A stretch of 64,000 nucleotides of DNA from Anaeromyces robustus (GCA_002104895.1 MCFG01000271.1:27501-91500), one strand, 5' to 3'. Counted from the stretch's first letter, positions 11,566-26,815 are shown. Numbers and translations are program-made. Notes: generated from the sequence alone by a model not told the origin.

Positions 11566-13479
11566 AAAAAAAAATAAATATCCATTAATAAATAATATAT
11601 CTAAAATTATCTATGATATATTATAAATAAACTTTTAATAAAAAAACAAATTTAAAATATGCCTAATATCTTTAAAATTGTTAAAAACAAAAAAAAATAA
11701 AATAAAATAAAATAAAAATGAAAATAAAATAAAATTAAAAAAAATAAAAATGAATATAAAATTTAAATAAAATAAAGATAAAGAAATAATTAAAATTTTA
11801 ATTCTTAATTCTTAATTATTTTTTTTTTAAATTATTTAATGAGTTATTGTTATTTTTTAATTAATTAAAAGATATAAAGGGTAAATTAATTAAATATATT
11901 ATTTTTCCCAAATTTAAAACAAAAAAATTTACAAAAAATAATTGGTAAATTTTTTTTATTATATTTTATTATAATTTTTGTTTTTTAATTATTATTTGAA
12001 ATTTTTTAATTGATCGGCATCCATTTTTTCTTTTTTCTTTTTGAATATACTATTGTTGTTGTTGTAGTGGCAATGGTTACTTTTTCTATTTATATGATTT
12101 TACAAGTATTATTAATATATTAAATTAATTGAATATTTACTAACATTTTTAAAGTGTTTAATTATTTTTAATTATTTTTCATAATTAAAAATAATTAAAA
12201 ATTTTATTTTTTTAAAAAAAAAGAAAAATAAAGGATATTGTGATAAAAGCAATATAAAATATGTTCAATGAAAAGATAATTATTATATGCCACCTTTAAA
12301 CTCCATTATAAATATTAACAAAAAATTACTGAATGGAAAAAATATTATCAAGCATTATTAAAATATTTTATGATTTTTACTTATTTCTAATAATTAAAAA
12401 TGATTATAATTTTTTTTTCGTAAAAAAAGATTAATATAAAAAAATTTTCATTTATATAAATTTGTTAACTTTGTTAATTGTATATTGTATATAATAAAAA
12501 AAAAAGTTTATTAAAAATAATAAATTCTAAATATTATTACCAAATAAATAAAAAAAATTTTTTTGTTTTGTTTTAATAAATTTATATTATAATTTTTAGA
12601 ATCGTAGAAAATTTAATTTTCCCTAAAAAAAGTTTGTAAATTAAAGATTTAAATGTTTCACTTTTTTTTTTATCTTTATCTTTTTTCTTTTTATTTATTT
12701 ATTAATATATTTATTTTTCTGTAATAATCTTTATTATTTATTTATTTATTTTATTTTCCTTAAAAAATAATTCATGTAACATTCATTATTAATTATTTAA
12801 AAAATAATTTATTTATATTTTTTATATTACTTTTATATTTAATATTCTACAAAAATTTTTATATATTATTATTTATTGTGATTTATTATTATTATTAAAT
12901 TTAATAGAATATATATATAATTATGACGGTAAAAAGAAGAATATATATATATATATATATTTAAATAGTTTAATCCGTTTTATAAAAAAAAAATTTTTTT
13001 TTTATTATAAATAATATAATATAAAATAAATATTAATAAATATTAATATATATTAATAAATATTAATAATAAATAATAATAAATAAAAATTAATATGATT
13101 TAAATTATTAAAAATTTAATAATAATTTTTTTACTGATTTACTTTTTTATAATTTATGAAACAATATAATTAATAATGAATTAATAATTAAAAAAATTAA
13201 ATATTTATTAATTATTAAAAATAATTTTTTAATAATAAATCTTAATTTTTAATTAATTAACCCAAAAAATAAAAAAAAAAAAAAAAAAAAAAAAATAATA
13301 GTTTTTTAATTATAAAAGAATATATTAATATAAAAACATACTTGGATTATATTAATATATATAAAATTATATGTATAATATTATATACATATATACTTAA
13401 TCTTTTTTTTAAAATTAATAATTAAATTATTATTATTAAAAACTTTTTTATTATTAAATATAATATATTATATTATAAT

Positions 13480-14450
13480 ATTTCGTTCTTTAGTTTAGGT
13501 TTTAAAATTATTAAGAAAAATATTTTTTTAAAAAAAAATTCATCCGTATTAGTCTTAAATAAAACTAGATCTAGTTCAATCCAAATATTTATTAATAAAG
13601 AATTTTATTGGATTGTTGGATTTAATTCTACTTGTCTATAAGTTACATATCAATACTAATAATTTGAATCTTCTTTCTCTTGTTTCTAAATGTGCTCTTT
13701 CTTAAATTACAAGCTTTAATAATTAAAAGATACTTTTTGTATTATTGAAATTCTTGTTAATAACATCCTCACTATGAAATATTTTATACGTGATGTAAGG
13801 AATTAAGATTCTTTATAGTAAACTTTCTAAAAGTAAACTAGAATAAAAATTTAGATACTTAAAAACTTATGACTGAAACAAGCTAAAGTTTATAAAAAAT
13901 ATCTTTTTTAATCAACAATTAACTACAATAGGAAATCTGTAATTTATATTCGCATTTTGTTCTTGGTTTTTTTTTTTTTTTACTTTTTAGTATTTACTAT
14001 GGTTATAAATTGAATACTGATGTTGCTGTTGCAAAAGCAGTACTCAAATCTTTTCACAATGAATTTTGATATGACCCTTATTAAATAGTAATACCTATAA
14101 AAATCTTGAATTTTTTAAAAATTTTCATCATGTTTCAAATTATAATCGTCATGATAACTATAATACTTAATTAGCTATAGAAAACCGTTATATTCATAAT
14201 TTAGATAGAAACTTTATATCACCGTTTATATTATTAGAAACTTTAATAATTATTTCTTTATTTCTTTCTTGATGGAAAATTATCGACCAATAGCGAAATT
14301 TTAGTTAATAGGAAGTGAGCCAAACTATGAAAATATCAAACTGATTCTGGTAAATATTCTTATGTCCTTTTATATAATCAAATTAGTATCTTACCTCAAC
14401 TGTTTGGCAACTATAATACCTATCGTTGCCAAACGGAAACGTATCCTTTT
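13480..14450. other. decayed coding-like block, family unknown
   Basis: Composition is less AT-biased than the flanks, with short protein-like runs on the plus strand (for example HINTNNLNLLSLVSKCALS and NNILTMKYFIRDVRN) in different frames. No frame stays open and no family can be named. Its right edge carries an inverted repeat, GTTTGGCAAC (14402-14411) against GTTGCCAAAC (14425-14434). Probably a fossil of a gene or mobile element. Confidence 0.3.
14402..14434. repeat. 10-bp perfect inverted repeat
   Basis: GTTTGGCAAC at 14402-14411 pairs exactly with GTTGCCAAAC at 14425-14434 over a 13-nt loop. It is unusually G+C-rich here. It could be a hairpin or one end of a decayed element. Confidence 0.7.
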
Positions 14451-15428
14451 TAATATATATTAACTTAAATTTGTCTTAAATTTAAATTATAAATATCTAA
14501 ATAAAATTTTTTATGTAGTATTTATATATATATATTATAGGATTTTTCTAAATTATAAAAATATAATATTTGTATTTTATATATTTAATAAAAATAAAAA
14601 TTATTTTATATAATTTATTATATAATTATTATTAAAATAAATTAATTTCATATCATATCATTACATCTAATTATTTTAATAATACTACTATAAAATATAT
14701 TAAGATATTAAAAAATTTATTTTATAAAAAATAAATGTATTTTAATAATTAATTTATATGTATATATAATATAAATTATTTTATTTTATAAATAATATAA
14801 ATTGTAAAATTAATCTTAATATTTTTCACATTTTCATAGTTACTTTAATAATAATATCATAATATCCATGATAATTATTGTAAAAAAAATAAAAATAATA
14901 TATTATTATATAAATGATATATAATATATAATAATTTTTTTTATTATATATATTATCTATATTTTTTATTTTAATATTTTTTAATAATTTTATTAATTTT
15001 ATTATTTAAATATTAAAGATTTTCAAAAATGATTATTATTTTTTATATTGCTTTTAAATTGTTTTTTATTTTAAAGAATCTGTGCAAAAATGTGTATGTT
15101 TATGTTTTATTAAAAAAAAAAAAAACATAGATAAATAATAATACCATAAATTTATTTAGTTTTAATATATTTTAAATAATTAAAAAATTATATAATTATA
15201 TCAATGTTTTTAAAGGTTATAACTGATATATATTATACTCTTTTTCACATAAATTTTATTTTTATACTATTTAATTATGTATATCTTATTAATTAATTTA
15301 CAGATGGAAAAATTTTAAAAATTATATTTTTTAAATATTATTTATATACTAATAATAATATATTTAATATCACAATTATATTATCTTATCATTTTTAACC
15401 CTATTAATAAATTAATACTTAATATCTA

Positions 15429-15431
15429 TAA

Positions 15432-15472
<41 letters not shown>
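15429..15472. repeat. AAAT microsatellite
   Basis: Uninterrupted (AAAT)n, about 11 units, in gene-free sequence. Confidence 0.9.
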
Positions 15473-15474
<2 letters not shown>

Positions 15475-16307
15475 GTATTTTTTATAATTATTTATAATTA
15501 ATAAATAAACGAAGTTAAAATAATTATTTAATAATTATATATCCATTTAAATATTTAATAATTATTTTTATATCCATTTAAATAAAAAGTTACCAAATTT
15601 TTTATTATTTAGTAATAAACATATTAATATTTTTATATATGTTAGAATATACAAATTATTATTTTTTTTTATTAACTTATAAAATATATTAATTATAAAA
15701 AATATAAAATTTTTCAATTTAAATAATTATTAGTCATTTTTATATTATTAAATATTTTGATATTTTTATGATAAATCACATAAATTTAAGATTATGATAC
15801 ATTAATTTTTATTTATTAAATAAAGTTTTAATATATTAGTAATCATTTGTACAAGGTAATACAAACTAGAAAAAAAAAATTATCCCTAATTTTTTTTTTC
15901 TTTACATTTTAACAAAAAAATAAATTAAAAAATGAAAATTTTTAACACAAATTATGAAAGCCACGTTATGAAATAAAATAATATTTAATTTAATAAAAAT
16001 AAAATAAAAAATATATAAAAATAAATGAATAGAAAATAAACAAATAAATAAATATTTCTTTTTTATTAATTACTTAATTACTAAAAAAAAATTAAAAATA
16101 ATATAAATTCATTATAAAATTAAATATATTTATCTTATTTTTTTTTGATAAATGAATAATAATAAATAAAATAATAGATAATAAATAATATAACAATTTT
16201 ATATATCTATATATTTTATTAAATAAAATGATAATAAATAATAAATAAAAAAGCACTTAAAAATTAAAAATATTTATAAAATTTTTTTGATTAGGAAAAT
16301 TTTTAAT

Positions 16308-16428
16308 ATAAAATGAAAGAAAATTTAAAAACTGGAATTCGAGCTTTATTAAAAATGGTTATAATAAAAATGATATCGCTGAATTATGGTTTATTTGTTT
16401 ATTTGATTTAAATAAATATAAATTATAA
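16308..16428 (+). pseudogene. short coding-like remnant
   Basis: An open stretch without an ATG ends at TAA 16426-16428 and reads ...KFKNWNSSFIKNGYNK then NDIAELWFICLFDLNKYKL. The residue mix resembles real protein rather than translated AT-rich spacer. No family recognised, no start, no partner exon found, so a relic exon is the best guess. Confidence 0.2.
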
Positions 16429-16925
16429 CAAATGAAGATGATTACTTAAATTATAAATTATAATTAATAATTGATTGTCAAAATTATTCTGAAAAAATAA
16501 GTATAACTCAATAATGATTATTAAAGAATTTTAATTATAATTGAATTAGGTTAGTTTGAAAAAAATTAATATATTTATTAATAAATAATAATATTATTAT
16601 TTTAAATAAAAAAAGAATATTAAATATTAATAAATAAAAAAGTATTCAAAAAATATTAAAAAATATTCAATATATTATTAAAATATTAAAAAAAAAGAAT
16701 ATTAAATATTATTAAATAAAAATATAAAATAAAAAAAATATTCAAAAAAATTCAAAAATATTCAATATTAATAAAATTATAAAAAAAGAATATTAAATAT
16801 TAAATAAAAAAATAAAAAAAAAATATAAATAGTTTTATTATTTTATTTATTTATATATTATAATTTTATTTATTTAATTATTTATATAATTATGCGCCCC
16901 ATTGCGAAATTCAACTCTCTAAAAA

Positions 16926-17187
16926 AGTAAATAAATTCAACTAATAAATATATAAATTCAAAATAATAATTATTAAAGTTTGAGTATTATAATATTTGTA
17001 AAAAATTTTTTTTAAAAAAATATTTTTCTTTTAAAAAAATATATATATATTTATATATATATATATATTTAAAAATAAAATATTTAAATAAAAAAAAATT
17101 AAAAAAAAATTAAAATAATAAAAAAAAAAAGGAAAAAGGAAATCAAAAATCGAATTGAAAAAATAATAATAATAAAATAAATAAAAA
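16926..17187 (+). promoter_or_regulatory. duplicated upstream region of LRR copy A
   Basis: This stretch is nearly identical to 18434-18703 upstream of the intact LRR gene and is faintly recognisable at about 21800-21984 upstream of copy C. The best conserved word is AATTATTAAAGTTTGAGTA, followed by TTATAATA (TATA-like), about 205 bp before each ATG in copies A and B. Duplication included the promoter, so copies A and C began life with regulatory DNA. Confidence 0.6.
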
Positions 17188-17726
17188 ATGGAGTTAATAT
17201 TATCAATAAAATTTAAAATTTTTATAATAGTAATAACTCTTATATTTGATAAAGTTATCGCAGATGATTGTGTTTTTTTTGAAAAAGCTCTGGATACTTT
17301 CTCTAGTAAATATACTAATTATGTAAAAGACGATTTTACCAATTGCACCAACTAATTCTTTCTTAAATTATGTCAATAATTTTAATAATTCTCAACAAAC
17401 CCCAAATACCATCAATACCTCCACGAATACAGCAACTGCTGCTACTTCATCAACCACTTATACTAACTATGTAGTTCCTCCAACTGCATTAGATCCTAAC
17501 GCCCCACCAATGGCTTATAATAGTTATACTGTTCCTCAACAACCTTTTTCACCTGGTAATGCACAAATGATTATGCCAACAATTTATCAAAATCCAATAT
17601 CATCAAATATACCACCATATGCTAATATTAGAATTAATACATCAACTGATAATTCTATTCCACCTCCATATCAAAAATGATCCATATTCTTCTAATGCAT
17701 ATTATAATGATAGTAAAAAACATTAG
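17188..17726 (+). pseudogene. LRR membrane protein copy A, internally deleted
   Basis: Starts with the same signal peptide as the intact gene at 18704 (MELILSIKFKIFIIVITLIF) and follows exon 1 to KDDFT at about 17340. It then jumps directly to the Pro/Thr/Tyr-rich C-terminal tail (PIAPTNSFLNY ... LDPNAPPMAYNSYTVP). All LRR exons and the membrane span are missing, and the join is out of frame. A later frame change near the end shifts the final codons. The 3' flank after 17726 still matches the flank of the intact copy. This is a deletion derivative of a tandem duplicate, not an old decay product: the remaining parts are well over 80% alike by eye. Confidence 0.8.
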
Positions 17727-17912
17727 TTATCAACAATAAAAAAATCAATAAAAAAAAGTTGAAATATAATAATTAACATATTAAATAAAAAAATTAATAT
17801 AGAAATTAATAAATAAATTTTAATTTAATAAATTAAATAAATAATTTATAAGATTATTAAATATATTATAGTTTTTATCAAATAATATTTTTGTGTTACA
17901 CATATTTAAATT

Positions 17913-17950
17913 TTTATATTTAATAAAGTTATAATGGATGATTATATAAT
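17913..17950 (+). pseudogene. relic of LRR exon 1 in the 3' flank
   Basis: TTATATTTAATAAAGTTATAATGGATGAT matches, with changes, the exon-1 stretch encoding LIFDKVIADD in the intact gene. Equivalent relics occur at about 21463 and 21585. They suggest more copies once existed or that unit boundaries fell inside exon 1. The rest of 17951-18433 shows nothing supportable. Confidence 0.4.
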
Positions 17951-18433
17951 CAAAAAAAAAAAAAAGGCTTTTTTTTTAACGTTATCATGTGATATTTCAC
18001 ATGAATGTAGAGAAATTAAATTCCATGCTTTACCATTTTGGCAAATTAAAAATATGTAAATTTTATAATTAAAAAGTAAAGAAAACTTTCAATTTCATAT
18101 TCATTTTTTAATTGTATTGTTATAAACTCTTTAAATTTCATTTTTAACATTAGGCTCTGGATTTATTGATTTCATTTAATAATTTAAACAATTTAATTAT
18201 ATTACAAATAAAGTATACTAAAAATAATTATATATTTAAGAAAATTAATTATGAAATTATTAAAAATTTTATATATAATTGTTATGTAACTATGTTTTTA
18301 TATAGATATAAAAATATTCAATTTTTCAAAATCACTAGGAATATCATTTGTATTGCATACTCTAAATTATGAAATTGTTAAAATATAATAGGGGAAAAAG
18401 CTAACCTTAAAAATAAAGATACAAATAAAAACA

Positions 18434-18549
18434 GTAAATAAATTCAACTAATAAAATATATAAATTCAAAATAATAATTATTAAAGTTTGAGTATTATAA
18501 TATTTATAAAATTTTTTTTTAAAAAAAAAAAAAATATTTTTCTTTAAAA

Positions 18550-18580
<31 letters not shown>

Positions 18581-18703
18581 TTTAAAAATAAAAAATTTAA
18601 ATAAAAAAAAATTAGAAAAAAATTAAAATAATAAAAAAAAAAAAAAGGAAAAAGGAAATCAAAAATCGAATTGAAAAAATAATAATAATAAAATAAATAA
18701 AAA
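18434..18703 (+). promoter_or_regulatory. upstream region of intact LRR gene
   Basis: Near-identical duplicate of 16926-17187. Contains AATTATTAAAGTTTGAGTA at about 18475 and TATA-like repeats at 18555-18580, then a purine-rich leader running to the ATG at 18704. Confidence 0.55.
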
Positions 18704-20966
<2,263 letters not shown>

Positions 20967-21462
20967 TTATCAACAGAAAAAAAAAATTAAAAAAATGTTT
21001 ATAAATTGAAATATAATAATTAATAATTTAAAAGTTATAATATAAAATTTAATAATAAAAATAAATTAAAATATAAAATATATATTTATAAAGCAATAAA
21101 AGAATATAAAATTTATATATTTTTATATTATTAAATACAAAATTTAATAAAAATATTTTAAAAGTTTAAAATATTATATAATATAAAAAAAAATAAAATT
21201 ATATTAACCAGTGTTTTAATATAATAATTAAAAAAAAAAATTAATATATTTGTAATATGTACTAATTTTATTAATTATTATTCCTAATAAATACTTTATT
21301 ACTAATACTTTTGAACAATGAAAAAAAAAATTAATAATTATTGAAATTTTAATTTAATAAATTAAATTAAATATAAATGATAATTTATACTATTTAAAAT
21401 TATTTAATAATATATTATTATTTTTATTAAATTATACTTTGTGTGACTATGCGTAAGTCATT

Positions 21463-21690
21463 CAAATTATAACAGATGATTGTACTTTTTTTTTTTAAAG
21501 TTTTTGTAAAATTAAAAAATGGTAAATTGAAAATATGTTAAATATCTTGTTATAATGTAAATATAACTATTTTATTTTATATTTAATAAAGTTGTAACAG
21601 ATGATTGTACTTTTTTTTATAAGTTTTTGTAAATTTAAAAAATGGCAAATATGCTAATTTTTTGTTAAAATGTAAACTATTTTATTTTTA
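21463..21690 (+). pseudogene. two tandem relics of LRR exon 1
   Basis: AACAGATGATTGTACTTTTTTT occurs twice, near 21470 and 21597, each in a copy of a roughly 125-bp block (21463-21588 and 21589-21690, the second incomplete). Each resembles exon 1 around ADDCVFF of the intact gene. The preceding 3' flank (20967-21462) has AT-rich spacer only. Confidence 0.4.
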
Positions 21691-21984
21691 TTCTCATATT
21701 TTTTATTCTTAACACAAATTAAAATTTTATATTTCAATTACCTAAAAAAATTAATTAATAAATAAATAAATAAATAAATAAATAAATGTAATAATTTAAT
21801 TAATAAATGAATTCAAAATTAAAATAATTATTAAACTTGAGTATAATACACACTTGTATAAAAAGTCTTTTGTTTCAAAAAATTATTTTTCTTTTAAAAA
21901 AAAATTAAAAATATATAATAAAAATTACAAAAAAATTCAAAATCAAATTAAATAACAAATAATAAATAATAAACTAAATAAAAA

Positions 21985-22680
21985 ATGAAATTATTATTAT
22001 TATAAATAAAATTTACTTTTCTAATAATTTTAACATCTATTATATTTAATAAATTTAAAACTGATAATGTATTAAATAATGAAAAAAGTTCATCAAATAA
22101 AAAAAAATAATTATTCAATGATAAATCATTTAGATTTATCAATAATTATTATAATAGTATTTATTATATCACTTATTTTACATTGTATTAGAGAAAATCG
22201 TTTATAAACAAAATAAACCTGATAAAAAGAGAGTTAAGGTAAACGAATATACTATAGAATCAAATAACTCAACAACAGATATACTAACTGTACCAACAGT
22301 ACCAACTGCACCATTTGCACTATCTGTACCATCTAATTCAATTAATAATTTTAACAATTATGAAAAAACCTCAAATATCGCCAATACTACCACTACTGCT
22401 GCTACTTCACTAGTTATACAATTTCCCTAACTTCATTAAATCCAAAACCTCCACCAATCGCTTATACTAGTTATGATGTTCTTCAATAACCTATCTATTT
22501 AATAATGTAGAAATAGAAATGAGAATACCTCCACCTTATCAATATACAGAATTATTAAATTTGCTACCTTATACTAATATTAGATACAATATATCAACTG
22601 ATAATCTCATTCCACTTTTTTCATATTAAAATGATTCATCTATTGAAAACTATAATGATTGTAAAAGTCATAAGTTTTAT
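21985..22680 (+). pseudogene. LRR membrane protein copy C, decayed
   Basis: The ATG at 21985 heads a worn exon 1. It passes directly into a membrane-span-like stretch matching the intact gene (SIIIIIVFIISLILHCIREN) and then the Pro/Thr/Tyr-rich tail (TVPTVPTAPFALSVPSNS). LRR exons are absent, as in copy A but with a different breakpoint. Several stop codons and frame changes break it. It is more diverged than copy A, so older. It is followed by gene-free AT-rich DNA to 23227. Confidence 0.7.
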
Positions 22681-23227
22681 TGATTTTATTAAGTATTATT
22701 AATTAAAATAATAATAATAATAATAATAAAAATTAAAAAAAAATGATAGTAAAATTCATTAATTTTATTGATTTTATTAATTAGAATAATTTTTGACTTT
22801 ATATTTTACTTTATTTTTTAATTTTTTTTTTAATTTTTATTATTATTATTTTAATTAATAATAAGTTAAATATGTATATAATTGTTTATTTATTCATTTA
22901 AAAGAAAAATAAAATAGAAAAAAATTATATAAAATTTTAACTATAAACATTTTCTTTTTTATATACATCAAAATTATTTTTATATTCTGATACTATAATA
23001 AAAAAAAAGGTGAAATATTCGAAACATTTAATTTTTAATATATAGTAATAAATTATATATAATTTATGATATTATATAATAAATAAAGTTTATAAATATG
23101 TAGCATTAATTTTAATAAATTAAAAAAAATATTTTTTATATAAATAATATAAAAAGTTTTTTTTTTTTTTTTTTTTTTCTTAATTTTATTTATATATTGA
23201 AATATTATATATAAGTATTAAAAAAAG

Positions 23228-23425
23228 ATGTCAAACAGATATTCAGGAAATAGAAGAAAAAATAGTAATTCCAGTAGAAGAAATAATTCTTTTAATTATG
23301 AAACTTATGAAAGACCTTTAACTGATGAAGAATCTAGAAAAATTGTTGATGATTTAATTAGACAACAATGTCATGCCAATAAACATGCTTATCCTATTTT
23401 AAAATACAAGTTTTATAATGATTAA
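23228..23425 (+). CDS. small hypothetical protein (65 aa)
   Basis: Starts ATG after AAAAAAAG and ends TAA; the residue mix is protein-like and charged: Arg/Asn/Ser-rich start (MSNRYSGNRRKNSN) then YERPLTDEESRKIVDDLIRQ and a His/Cys stretch. No signal peptide, no membrane span, no family recognised. Local G+C is higher than the flanks. It may be a true small gene, or the first exon of a gene whose later exons I cannot find. Confidence 0.4.
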   Translation: MSNRYSGNRRKNSNSSRRNNSFNYETYERPLTDEESRKIVDDLIRQQCHANKHAYPILKYKFYND

Positions 23426-23670
23426 AATAGTAAATTATTATTTTATTTTTTTATTACTATAGTTATTACTATAATAATATTATTAGATTTTTAATAATAT
23501 ATATAAGATTAAAAAAATAATCAATTTAAAACTAACATTTTATATATATATATATAATAAAAATATTGAAAAAAAAAAAAAAATAGTATTTAATATACAA
23601 TTTGTTAAATTAATAAATAAAATATTATCCTTTATTTATAATGTTTTTAATTTATATTATTTATTGTATA

Positions 23671-23672
23671 GA

Positions 23673-23727
<55 letters not shown>

Positions 23728-23743
23728 ATATAATTTTAATATT

Positions 23744-23796
<53 letters not shown>

Positions 23797-23798
23797 TA
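23671..23798. repeat. (AAAT)n then (AAT)n microsatellites
   Basis: Two adjoining simple repeats: AAAT units at about 23671-23730 and AAT units at about 23747-23797. The rest of 23426-24697 is homopolymer-rich spacer and the 3' flank of the next gene. Confidence 0.9.
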
Positions 23799-24028
23799 CA
23801 TTCAATATTAAAGTATACTAAATTTTTTCTATACCTTTCCATCAGTACGAAAAATGATTTAATTATTGAATTTTGTAATATATTATAAAGTTGTATTATT
23901 TTTATTTTATTATATATAAATACTATTGTTGTTGTTATTATTCATTTAGTTCATTTAATAAGTCTCTCCTTTAATATATTTAAATATAAAATAAATTAAA
24001 AAAAAAAAAAAGAAATTTTTAAATTAAA

Positions 24029-24065
<37 letters not shown>

Positions 24066-24697
24066 TTTAGTAATATATTCCATCTTACACTATATATAAT
24101 GAAAAAATAACTTTTTAATTAATATTTATAATATTATAAATGTTTATTAAATTTTTATATATATACCGAAATTAAAGTATAAAAATTAACAAATAAAAGA
24201 AAATTAAACACACTTAAAGTGATAAACACTATTATAAATATATATAATTTTTTAAATTTTATTTTAATTTATTTTTTTTATTATTTTTTTTATTGTTATA
24301 ATCCATATAACAAAGGCTTTTTTTTTTTTTTTTTTTGTTTTTTCAAAAAAAAAATTAATAGTATTTATATATATACTTTTTAACTTTTTTTTTTTTTTTT
24401 CGTTTTTAGCGTTTTAGTTTTTTTTAATAAAAAATATTATTAGTATTTTAATATACATTTTAATATTTTTTTATATAATTTGTTATAATCTATATAACTT
24501 CAACAATAATTTATTTTTTTTTTCTTCTGTTTCTATACAACTGATAATTGAAAATTTATTTATTTATTTTTTTTTTATTTTTAAATGTATTGTATTATTT
24601 ATTTATTTATTTATTTATTTAGTTTAGGTATTATTTTTATTTTTATTTTTAATTTTATTTCTATTTTTATTTTTTTTTTTATTTTTTATTACAAAAT

Positions 24698-26815
24698 TTA
24701 ACATTTGTTAGAAATACCACACCATTGGTCATTTTCAATACCCCATTTACCAGATTCATCGGTGGCATAAACAGTACAGTTATTATCACTACAACATGAA
24801 TAACCAAGTGATCTAATTGATGATGAACAACTGTTTAATGATTCGTCTGTATTACATCCACACCATTCACCATTGTTAACACCCCAAGTACCATCATTAT
24901 CAGTAAAAACAACGACACATCCACTTGGACAACATTTATAACCTTGTTTTAAAATGTTAGCAGAACATGATGAATCATTATTAGTTGGTTGTGTGGCTGG
25001 TTTTGTAGTAGTAGTTTTAATAGTGGTAGTAGTTGCTGGAGCATCAAGACGTATTAATTTCCATTGTTGATTACTATTACCATTATTTTCCCATTGTAAT
25101 ACATTACCACCATCAGAGGTAGATGACTTTTCTACATCAAGTAATAATCCACTATTAATATTTTGTAAAGTAATATATCCATCACCAATTTCTTCAATAT
25201 ACCAACGTTGATTAAGATTTCCATTATCAGACCAAATAATAACATTACCACCATTCTTTGTAGAATTTTCATTAACATCAAGTGCCTTATTAGCATTAAC
25301 ATTCATGATCTTATAACCATAACCTTCATCAGTAATAATCCATTGTTGACTAGTTTTACCATTATCAGTCCATTGGTGAACATTAGCAGCATTTGAAGTA
25401 GAATCACCATCAACACCTAATGCTTTTCCACTGTTACGATTAATAAGTTTGTATTTACCACCAGAAGCAACAACAGAAGAAGATGGTTCAGGTTCATTAT
25501 TAATTGGTTCTTCATTACCGCCTGTATTACTACTACCATCACCAGTAATTAAAATACGATAACCTGAACTAGCATTAGTACCTGAAACATTAATTGTTAA
25601 TTGTCCATTAGAAACATTATATTTCTTTTCTGAAATAGTATTTGGACCATTACTTGGAGTATCTTTATTTCTCCAATCAACTTTTTCAATTTTAACAGTT
25701 GGATTAGAACCAATAAAGGATGGAAGATTTTTAAAGACAGCATTAATATTACCATCATTTGGACCACCAAAAATGAAACTAACATATTTTTGTTGAGCAT
25801 CAACACATGCAGCACCATCAACAAGATTACTATCATCTTTTGGTGGATTAACATTAACCATATCACCAGTCATATCACCATACCATTTATAGAAATACCA
25901 ACCAGCACCCTTTTGAGTATCAGTAGCCATTAAACTACCTAAACGACCTGGTTGTGGAACAAACCACCAAGTAATCATAGCTGTATCAATCTTATAACGT
26001 TCAAATTTACCAATAAAACGAGCACTTGAACCTGGTTGACCTTCTAATTCATGTTCAGCATCACAGTATTCATTGATACTAATTGGAAGTTCCTTAATAC
26101 CAAGAGATTTTTCTAAATTACGATAAGATCTGAAATGTGAAGACATACCATCAATACCACTTAATTCATGCCAACTAATAATATCTGGAAGACAATTGTT
26201 AGCTTTAGCGAATTGTAAGAAAGAACGAATATTATTTTCATTATACCAACTAATACATGGACCAATAATTTTTTCATTTGGATCTTTTTGACGAATAAAT
26301 TGATAAGTTTGTTTCCAAAATTCATTAAAGTTCATACCATTGGAATCTTTCCATGTACCATCTGGTTCGTTCCAAATTTCATAACCATACCAATTAGTTA
26401 AACCTGAAGCTTTTTTATCATCAATAAATGAACCAATATCATTTAACCAACTTTGAATACCTTTAAATTGATATGGCCAGTATGGTAAAATATCAGCTAA
26501 ATCTACAGAAACTAAAGCTCCTGGAGTTTGAGCTAAACGACGTGCAACTTTAATAGCATCACCATATGGATGTTGATTACTATTACCACCTCTAGCTGGA
26601 TTACGGAATACAAATGGGTGAAGTGGTTCTACTAATGATTTATAATCTGCTGGTTTATTTTCAATAAGACCATATAAAGAACCATTAGCACAATGGGTTG
26701 CTTTACGTATTTTACTTCCACAATCAACTGTTAATGTATGTGTTGCTTCGGTAACAGATGTTATTAATAAAAAGAAAGCAACAAATAATGTAATAACTTT
26801 ATTTTTAAAACTCAT
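24698..26815 (-). CDS. secreted dockerin-bearing glycoside hydrolase, clan GH-A (GH39-like), paralogue
   Basis: 705-aa paralogue of the protein at 8061-10202, with identical domain order: signal peptide (1-24), catalytic region with likely acid/base Glu150 (EIWNEPDG) and nucleophile Glu249 (SINEYCD), linker, ricin-B/CBM13 module with three QxW-type repeats, Thr-rich linker, and two CBM10-type dockerins. The catalytic part is nearly identical to the other copy from about residue 330 to 428. The first linker is different (acidic, PINNEPEP), and the barrel differs at IRLADILPGWPY versus VDLADILPYWPY, a possible substrate-site change. Intronless. Same orientation as its partner, 14.5 kb away, with the LRR cluster between. 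Both are predicted cellulosome subunits. Confidence 0.85.
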   Translation of the reverse strand: MSFKNKVITLFVAFFLLITSVTEATHTLTVDCGSKIRKATHCANGSLYGLIENKPADYKSLVEPLHPFVFRNPARGGNSNQHPYGDAIKVARRLAQTPGALVSVDLADILPYWPYQFKGIQSWLNDIGSFIDDKKASGLTNWYGYEIWNEPDGTWKDSNGMNFNEFWKQTYQFIRQKDPNEKIIGPCISWYNENNIRSFLQFAKANNCLPDIISWHELSGIDGMSSHFRSYRNLEKSLGIKELPISINEYCDAEHELEGQPGSSARFIGKFERYKIDTAMITWWFVPQPGRLGSLMATDTQKGAGWYFYKWYGDMTGDMVNVNPPKDDSNLVDGAACVDAQQKYVSFIFGGPNDGNINAVFKNLPSFIGSNPTVKIEKVDWRNKDTPSNGPNTISEKKYNVSNGQLTINVSGTNASSGYRILITGDGSSNTGGNEEPINNEPEPSSSVVASGGKYKLINRNSGKALGVDGDSTSNAANVHQWTDNGKTSQQWIITDEGYGYKIMNVNANKALDVNENSTKNGGNVIIWSDNGNLNQRWYIEEIGDGYITLQNINSGLLLDVEKSSTSDGGNVLQWENNGNSNQQWKLIRLDAPATTTTIKTTTTKPATQPTNNDSSCSANILKQGYKCCPSGCVVVFTDNDGTWGVNNGEWCGCNTDESLNSCSSSIRSLGYSCCSDNNCTVYATDESGKWGIENDQWCGISNKC

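Larger units (their letters stand above)
10560..16300. other. gene-free region with simple repeats
   Basis: No intact gene is visible on either strand. It holds AAAATA/AAAATG runs (11499-11565), TA runs (about 12940-12960), an A-run (13269-13296), an AAAT array (15429-15472), and a less biased, decayed-looking block at about 13480-14450 that is listed separately. Confidence 0.55.

Noticed and set aside
14270-14300. MENYRPIAKF, resembling the NYRPI motif of LINE reverse transcriptases
   Set aside because: The motif is short and sequence on both sides does not continue into reverse-transcriptase blocks.
18166-18372. 68-aa frame in the LRR copy A 3' flank
   Set aside because: Composition is that of translated AT spacer and it does not match any part of the LRR gene.
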